The position numbers and the translations under genes are program-made. Positions 60,224 to 64,000 of a stretch of 64,000 nt of DNA are shown here, piece by piece; within the stretch, counting starts at the first letter, position 1; the number at the start of each line of letters is the position of its first letter. The notes below the pieces were generated by a model. It saw nothing but the letters and a program-made list of their open reading frames with translations, was not told where the DNA came from and searched no databases. The stretch is from contig NZ_JANAVJ010000019.1 in NCBI RefSeq assembly GCF_024213375.1, positions 1 to 64,000 of the forward strand, given 5' to 3'. The stretch comes from Paenibacillus sp. MZ04-78.2 (GTDB lineage: Bacteria; Bacillota; Bacilli; Paenibacillales; NBRC-103111).

Positions 60224-60658
60224 ATGACTACGGCAAATACAGCCAATGAAAGCAAAAGCAACCTGCTGCTCGGAACGTTGATCGGAGGCGCCGCCGGGGC
60301 GCTGATTGCCCTCTTGCTGGCGCCGAAATCCGGACGCGAGCTGCGCGGCGACCTGATGGACGCCATGCAAACCTTGCAGACCAAAGGCCAGGAGCTGATG
60401 GCCGCCTGTAAGGAAAAAGCGACCGACACCGTCGAAGCGGTAAGAGAGCAGGGCAGCCAATTGGCAGACAAAGCGCACGACATGACTGACCGCGTCGCGG
60501 AAGCGTCCCATCAGGCGCTTGATCGTGCCGCCGATGCCACTCAAGAGAAGCTGGAGAAAGCGCAATCCGCCGGCCACCGCGCCCTCGATAACGCTCAGGG
60601 CACTTCCCACAAGGCGATCGATCAGGCCGACCGCGCGGTAGCTTCCTCCAAAGGATAA
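60224..60658 (+). CDS. YtxH-domain stress protein
   Basis: A 144 aa protein with an N-terminal membrane helix (LLLGTLIGGAAGALIALLLAPKSGRELR), the YtxH signature, and a long charged helical tail of about 100 residues with Ala/Lys/Glu/Asp heptad-like repeats, similar to late-embryogenesis and stress coiled coils. YtxH is in the sigma-B regulon in B. subtilis. The start follows AAAGGAG. It is probably co-transcribed with glsB from the sigma-B type promoter and ends at an intrinsic terminator. Confidence 0.9.
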   Translation: MTTANTANESKSNLLLGTLIGGAAGALIALLLAPKSGRELRGDLMDAMQTLQTKGQELMAACKEKATDTVEAVREQGSQLADKAHDMTDRVAEASHQALDRAADATQEKLEKAQSAGHRALDNAQGTSHKAIDQADRAVASSKG

Positions 60659-60670
60659 AGCATTATTGAA

Positions 60671-60713
60671 AAAAACCGGTATCTCTGCCTCAGCGCAGAC
60701 GTACCGGTTTTTT
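60671..60713 (+). terminator. Intrinsic terminator after ytxH
   Basis: AAAAACCGGTA and TACCGGTTTTTT form the outer stem, with an inner TCTGC/GCAGA pair, and end in T6. Confidence 0.88.
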
Positions 60714-60754
60714 CGCGTTGCCGCACCTGCCAGCGCTCCGCCGCCTGTTCGCCT

Positions 60755-61300
60755 GAAACGGCTGCTCGCAAGCAGCGCCTCTTCTTCGTCGGGTCCGCCC
60801 CGCTGGAGGCGGAAGGCCATGTAAACCTCTCGCCCAAAGGATACGACGTGTTTCGAATCGTCTCGCCGACCGCGGTAGGGTATTTGGACTTGACCGGCAG
60901 CGGGAATGAAACGAGCGCGCACTAGGAGGAAAACGGCCGGATTACGCTGATGTTCGTTGCGTTCGAGGGCCCTCCTATGATCTTGAGGCTGTACGGAAAG
61001 GGCCGCGTCATCCTTCCCGGGAGCACCGACTGGGAGACGTGGGCGCCCCGCTTCGAGCTGCTTCCCGGAGCCCGGCAAATTATCGGCGTCGACGTTGACG
61101 CCGTGAAAACCTCCTGCGGGTTCAGCGTGCCCTTCTATACGTACGAGCGAGAACGCGATACGCTGCAGCGTTGGGCCTCGAACAAATGCGACGACGAATT
61201 GAACGATTACTGGCGCAGCAAAAACGCTTTGAGCATGGACGGCATCCCGACGCCGCTCGGTCGGCGGATGGCCGAATCCGCTTCCTTCAAGGACGAATGA
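60755..61300 (+). pseudogene. Pyridoxamine-phosphate-oxidase-like gene, broken
   Basis: Frame 60755 onward translates as a flavin-binding split-barrel protein: RLFFVGSAPLEAEGHVNLSP, GYLDLTGSGNETSAH, a TAG stop (60922-60924), then EENGRITLMFVAFEGPP and ILRLYGKGRV to the end. Intact relatives read through at the stop position (usually Leu), so one point mutation broke it. The first 15 or so residues and the start codon are also missing; the sequence before 60755 is not homologous. So there are two lesions. It lies between the ytxH terminator and the convergent sigB gene, and an intact copy would probably have been a stress protein. Confidence 0.8.
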
Positions 61301-61311
61301 AGCCCAACAAC

Positions 61312-61344
61312 GAAAAAACTCGCCCTTAGCTGCAAAGGGCGAGT
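61312..61344 (-). terminator. Intrinsic terminator after sigB
   Basis: ACTCGCCCTT and AAGGGCGAGT with a 7 nt loop, directly after the sigB stop, followed leftward by TTTTTTC. Confidence 0.85.
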
Positions 61345-62133
61345 CTATGAACCCAAACCGATATCGCCGGCTCCCGGCTCGGTAAAATAATGTTTCAGCT
61401 TGTCGAGAGCCCGCTTCTGGATGCGCGATACGCTCATCTGCGAAACGCCGAGCCGGTTCGCTATCGTCCGCTGCGACTGGCCTTCCACATAGGCGAGATG
61501 CAGCACCTGCTGCTCCTCCGGCTTTAGATGAACAAGCGCCTCTTGCAAAGCGAGGCGGTTCTCGACGCGCAGATAGGCGTCGCTCGGACTGCCGATCACG
61601 TCGCCGATCGTCGATCCGTTATCTTCGGTGGATAGCGGAGTATCCAGCGAGACATAGTGATAATAATCGCGTCCGGCCAAAATTTCGATCGTTTCCTCGA
61701 CTGACAGTTCCATTTCCGCGGCGATTTCATCGATATTGGGCGAGCGCTCCAGCTTGACCGTAAGCATGTCCACGACCTGCTGAATCTGGTTGCCCTTTTC
61801 CTTGATTCGCCTCGGAACCTGGACATACCAGGATTTGTCGCGCAAATAATTTTTCATATGGCCGATGACGCTTTTCATCATATAGGCTTCAAACTGCACG
61901 CCCATCGACAGATCGAACTGCTTCAGCAGCTTCAATACCGACAGTTGCCCCACTTGAAACAGGTCTTCGAACAAATCGGGGCGATTGCGTGACATTTTGC
62001 CTGCCGCCATCTTGACCATAGGCTCGTACCGCTGCAGCAAAACCGTAGCCGTATCGTTGCAGCCGGTTTCTTGATATCTTACGATGAGCTCCTCGGCACT
62101 CGCATTGGCAAATCGCTCCGAATTCATTTTCAT
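61345..62133 (-). CDS. sigB: Sigma-B-type RNA polymerase sigma factor
   Basis: A 262 aa sigma-70 family, B/F/G subgroup protein. Region 2 has DLFEDLFQVGQLSVLKLLKQFD and FEAYMMKSVIGHMKNYLRD; region 3 has SWYVQVPRRIKEKGNQIQ, the B/F/G marker; region 4 has SQRTIANRLGVSQMSVSRIQKR. It drives the general stress regulon. It overlaps rsbW by 4 bp (ATGA), so it is translated with its anti-sigma factor. Four matching promoters lie in this window, including one before rsbV. Confidence 0.93.
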   Translation of the reverse strand: MKMNSERFANASAEELIVRYQETGCNDTATVLLQRYEPMVKMAAGKMSRNRPDLFEDLFQVGQLSVLKLLKQFDLSMGVQFEAYMMKSVIGHMKNYLRDKSWYVQVPRRIKEKGNQIQQVVDMLTVKLERSPNIDEIAAEMELSVEETIEILAGRDYYHYVSLDTPLSTEDNGSTIGDVIGSPSDAYLRVENRLALQEALVHLKPEEQQVLHLAYVEGQSQRTIANRLGVSQMSVSRIQKRALDKLKHYFTEPGAGDIGLGS

Positions 62134-62579
62134 ACCATTTCCTCACTCCTGCACACCCGCTTGGTCAGGATGACCTCCGTGCCGATGCCCGTCTTGACCT
62201 CGACATCGTCCATGAGCGCCTGCATCAAATAAATCCCGAGGCCTCCCACATGGATGTCGTTGAGCGATTTATCGTGCAGCGATCCGGCCCGCCGCGCCTT
62301 CTCCGCATAATCGAAGCTCGGTCCCTGATCCATGACCACAATGCGGAGCCCGTCCTCGATTCGCTCGAAGCGGACCTCCATCAGGCCCGGACTGCCCGGT
62401 TCATAAGCATGCACCACCGCATTATTGCACGCTTCGGCGACGGCCACCTTCATATCCTCGATTTCCTCGTACGAGAAACCGAGCTTGGAGCTGATGCCGT
62501 AAAGCGTCAAGCGGACCAAGTCGATAAATTCCGCTTCCGCTGGCACCGTGAGACTAACAACATGGGATTCGGGTTTCAT
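62130..62579 (-). CDS. rsbW: Anti-sigma-B factor RsbW (serine kinase)
   Basis: A 149 aa GHKL-type kinase. AVAEACNNAVVHAYEPG is the N-box with the catalytic Glu and Asn, VMDQGPSFD the G1 box and GGLGIYLMQALMDDV the G2 box. RsbW binds and blocks sigma-B and phosphorylates RsbV; energy or stress signals that dephosphorylate RsbV release sigma-B. It lies between rsbV and sigB, as in Bacillus. No RsbU, RsbX, RsbR or RsbS gene is seen in this window, so signal input lies elsewhere. Confidence 0.93.
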   Translation of the reverse strand: MKPESHVVSLTVPAEAEFIDLVRLTLYGISSKLGFSYEEIEDMKVAVAEACNNAVVHAYEPGSPGLMEVRFERIEDGLRIVVMDQGPSFDYAEKARRAGSLHDKSLNDIHVGGLGIYLMQALMDDVEVKTGIGTEVILTKRVCRSEEMV

Positions 62580-62599
62580 ACGGTTTCTTCTTTCCTTTC

Positions 62600-62962
62600 C
62601 TATCCGTTAATGAACGCGTCTTGGGACTTCCCGGCGGCCTCATTCGGCTGCAAAAACGGGGTGATGCCCGTCAGATCGAACAGTCGCTTGATTTTCGGCG
62701 GAATCTCCCGCACCTCGAACGGCGCTTTCAGCACGTCTCGGGCTTTTAACACCGATACAATCACACCGATGCCGGTGCTGTCAATATATTGCAGGCCGTT
62801 CAAGTTCAGCACCAGCTTGCGGCTCGTATCCGCGATGAACGTGTCCAGCGCGCAGCGTAAATCCGAAACTTTGGACAAATCGAGCTCGCCGTGCAAATAA
62901 ACGGAATTGGCGTGTTCGGTTCGTTGCGTGTCAACATGAAACGATGGTTGTTTATTCATCAT
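62600..62962 (-). CDS. rsbV: Anti-anti-sigma factor RsbV
   Basis: A 120 aa STAS-domain protein. The phosphorylation site Ser is in QYIDSTGIGVIVSVLK, the family signature. Dephosphorylated RsbV takes RsbW from sigma-B. The start at 62962 (MMNKQ) has GGGAGG about 12 nt upstream, a long spacing; the second ATG is equally possible. The longer frame from 63016 is rejected as it has no ribosome binding site and the promoter lies just beyond it. A sigma-B type promoter lies about 75 bp upstream, so the operon is autoregulated. Confidence 0.92.
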   Translation of the reverse strand: MMNKQPSFHVDTQRTEHANSVYLHGELDLSKVSDLRCALDTFIADTSRKLVLNLNGLQYIDSTGIGVIVSVLKARDVLKAPFEVREIPPKIKRLFDLTGITPFLQPNEAAGKSQDAFING

Positions 62963-63036
62963 ACCCGCTTGGTTCCTCCCCGGCGCAGCTTGTTTACTCC
63001 AAGAGCCGTGCTGCATTCTACGAATTTGTATGATAT

Positions 63037-63062
63037 TTACCCCGGGGCCGGGCGCTTGAAAC
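63037..63062 (-). promoter_or_regulatory. Sigma-B type promoter before rsbV
   Basis: GTTTCA, 14 nt, GGGTAA read leftward. It gives the rsbV-rsbW-sigB operon a self-activating promoter. Confidence 0.8.
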
Positions 63063-63103
63063 AGAGCGGCCGGAATTTCCTGCCGGTTGGGACCGGACCC
63101 GGC

Positions 63104-63568
63104 TCAGGTCTGTTGCGGATAAGCCCGTCGCTCCGCTTGCGGCTTACAGCTGCGAAACGCCTGCCATAGCTCGATCGCCACGGGCACCGCCTGCATGACC
63201 GTCGCGACCTTATCCCTCTCAGGCCCGCCTCCCTTTACCGCCTCGGTGCGGATGCTCCCCGCTACCGAGGCAGAGGCTTGCTTGATCGAGGAGGTGATGT
63301 CCTGCACCGCATCGCCGATATTTTTGACGGAGCAGACGACCGAATCGATCGAGTGCAGCTTGTTGCGGACATCGACGGTCACTTCGTTCGTATGCCGCAG
63401 CATCTCCGCCGCTTCTTTGCTGATTCCGTTCACCTGCTGCTGCAGCTCCCGGATCGTCTCGTTGGTCTGCAATAGCACGGTTGACAAGGAACGCAGAGTC
63501 ATGATCAAAAAGACGACCAGCACCGCGAAGGCCAGCGCAATGACGGCCACACTGATTTCAATAATCAT
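63104..63568 (-). CDS. DUF948 (YtxG-like) membrane protein
   Basis: A 154 aa protein with an N-terminal membrane helix (about 4-26) and a long heptad-repeat coiled coil (LLQTNETIRELQQQVNGISKE and on) followed by a short Gly-rich linker and a helical end. This is the DUF948/YtxG family, whose B. subtilis member is made under general stress control. The function is unknown. It starts with MIIEISVAVIALAF and has a sigma-B type promoter, divergent from that of dps. Confidence 0.88.
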   Translation of the reverse strand: MIIEISVAVIALAFAVLVVFLIMTLRSLSTVLLQTNETIRELQQQVNGISKEAAEMLRHTNEVTVDVRNKLHSIDSVVCSVKNIGDAVQDITSSIKQASASVAGSIRTEAVKGGGPERDKVATVMQAVPVAIELWQAFRSCKPQAERRAYPQQT

Positions 63569-63624
63569 TCGTTCATCTCCTCCACTCTTTTGTAAATGCG
63601 GTTCGCACCCAGCTTGGAATGTTC

Positions 63625-63650
63625 TTACCCAGCGCGGTCCCGCTTGAAAC
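63625..63650 (-). promoter_or_regulatory. Sigma-B type promoter before DUF948 gene
   Basis: GTTTCA, 14 nt, GGGTAA read leftward, about 57 bp before the DUF948 start, divergent from and close to the dps promoter. Confidence 0.8.
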
Positions 63651-63677
63651 CTGCGGCTCTAAACGGACCTTGACCAT

Positions 63678-63704
63678 GTTTCATCCGCCGCCGGGACGGG
63701 GTAA
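63678..63704 (+). promoter_or_regulatory. Sigma-B type promoter before dps
   Basis: GTTTCA, 15 nt, GGGTAA, about 46 bp before the dps start. The spacer is one base longer than in the three related promoters. Confidence 0.75.
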
Positions 63705-63749
63705 GAAGGCTCAGGCAGGACAATCCATGACGAAGCGGAGGGAACCAAC

Positions 63750-64000
63750 ATGGCTAACGTATTGGAGAAGGAAAAGGAAGCGACATCGGCCAAGAACGCG
63801 AAGGATACGAAAAAAGCAAGCGGACTGCACGCGCTCCTGAGTAGGCAGGTCGCCAATTGGGCCGTGCTTCATATTAAAATTCACCAGCACCATTGGTATG
63901 TGAAGGGCCCGAATTTCTATGCGCTGCATGTGAAATTCGAAGAGCTGTACGGAGAAGCGGCCCTGACGATGGACCAGCTCGCGGAGCGGCTGCTGTCGGT
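63750..64000 (+). CDS. dps: Dps-family ferritin-like protein, 5' part
   Basis: The first 83 codons of a Dps protein; the gene runs past the window. After a Lys-rich N-terminal tail of about 27 residues, probably for DNA binding, the ferritin helix opens with LLSRQVANWAVLHIKIHQHHWYVKGPNFYALHVKFEELY, given here in two parts by its turns: the His of HQHHWYVKG and the Glu of KFEELYGE are ferroxidase ligands shared between subunits. Dps oxidises and stores iron and protects DNA in starved cells. ATG 63750 follows GGAGGGAA. A sigma-B type promoter precedes it. Confidence 0.9.
   Translation, partial: MANVLEKEKEATSAKNAKDTKKASGLHALLSRQVANWAVLHIKIHQHHWYVKGPNFYALHVKFEELYGEAALTMDQLAERLLS

Noticed and set aside
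60038-61078. 346 aa minus-strand frame opposite glsB and ytxH
   Set aside because: It covers two good + strand genes and a terminator; composition is that of an antisense frame.
1-64000. CRISPR arrays, rRNA or tRNA genes, IS elements
   Set aside because: No regularly spaced repeats, no tRNA-like or rRNA segments and no transposase were recognised on reading.

Overview
The window reads as a chromosomal segment of an endospore-forming, Gram-positive bacterium of the order Bacillales, most likely Paenibacillaceae (Paenibacillus/Cohnella-like). Support comes from a YheC/YheD spore-coat type ATP-grasp protein, rsbV-rsbW-sigB, an SR1P-like peptide next to a GAPDH gene, NamA/YqjM, YerC, a DUF2238 protein, GH10 and GH26 enzymes, and strong AGGAGG-type ribosome binding sites. 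No rRNA, tRNA or CRISPR array was recognised.

Layout. (1) 1-3.4 kb: AT-rich DNA with the 3' end of a YheC/YheD-like gene, a GT4 glycosyltransferase and two convergent NlpC/P60 cell-wall hydrolases. (2) About 3.8-41.8 kb: a conjugative element of the Tn1549 type, intermediate in GC, with nearly every gene leftward. Read in the direction of transcription it runs parA-parB, two small ICE genes, a Tad-like (type IVc pilus) cluster (CpaB, two degenerate CpaE/ParA-like proteins, a CpaF ATPase, a fused TadB/TadC, a pilin-like protein and three minor pilin-like proteins), a set of secreted surface proteins (DUF916-like, stalk-domain, 1277 aa MucBP-like), then a 2411 aa methylase/helicase, a DUF3991/Toprim protein, a candidate oriT, mobC, relaxase, PcfB, an ArdC-like protein, VirD4, Maff2/VirB2-like, TrbL/VirB6-like, an inserted Spo0E-like/XRE cassette, PrgI and VirB4. 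No integrase, replication initiator or topoisomerase is present between the flanks. (3) 41.8-43.0 kb: AT-rich DNA with a beta-carbonic anhydrase. (4) 43-64 kb: GC-rich chromosomal backbone with rlmD, diacylglycerol kinase, a CbiX-like chelatase, yerC, namA, gap with SR1P, PH-domain membrane proteins, ThuA and AraC, DUF2238, a GH10 xylanase, a GH26 enzyme, and a general stress block (glsB, ytxH, rsbV-rsbW-sigB, DUF948, dps).

How it works together. The element has a complete DNA-processing and coupling set (MobC, relaxase, PcfB, VirD4) and a Gram-positive T4SS core (VirB4, PrgI, TrbL, Maff2). It also carries a second, pilus-type machine and large surface proteins that could promote cell contact. 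Its long leftward transcription unit contains several intrinsic-terminator-like hairpins on the sense strand, some inside coding sequence, which suggests processive antitermination or translation-coupled read-through. In the stress block, four near-identical sigma-B-type promoters (GTTTCA, 14-15 nt, GGGTAA) precede glsB, rsbV, the DUF948 gene and dps, forming a local sigma-B regulon.
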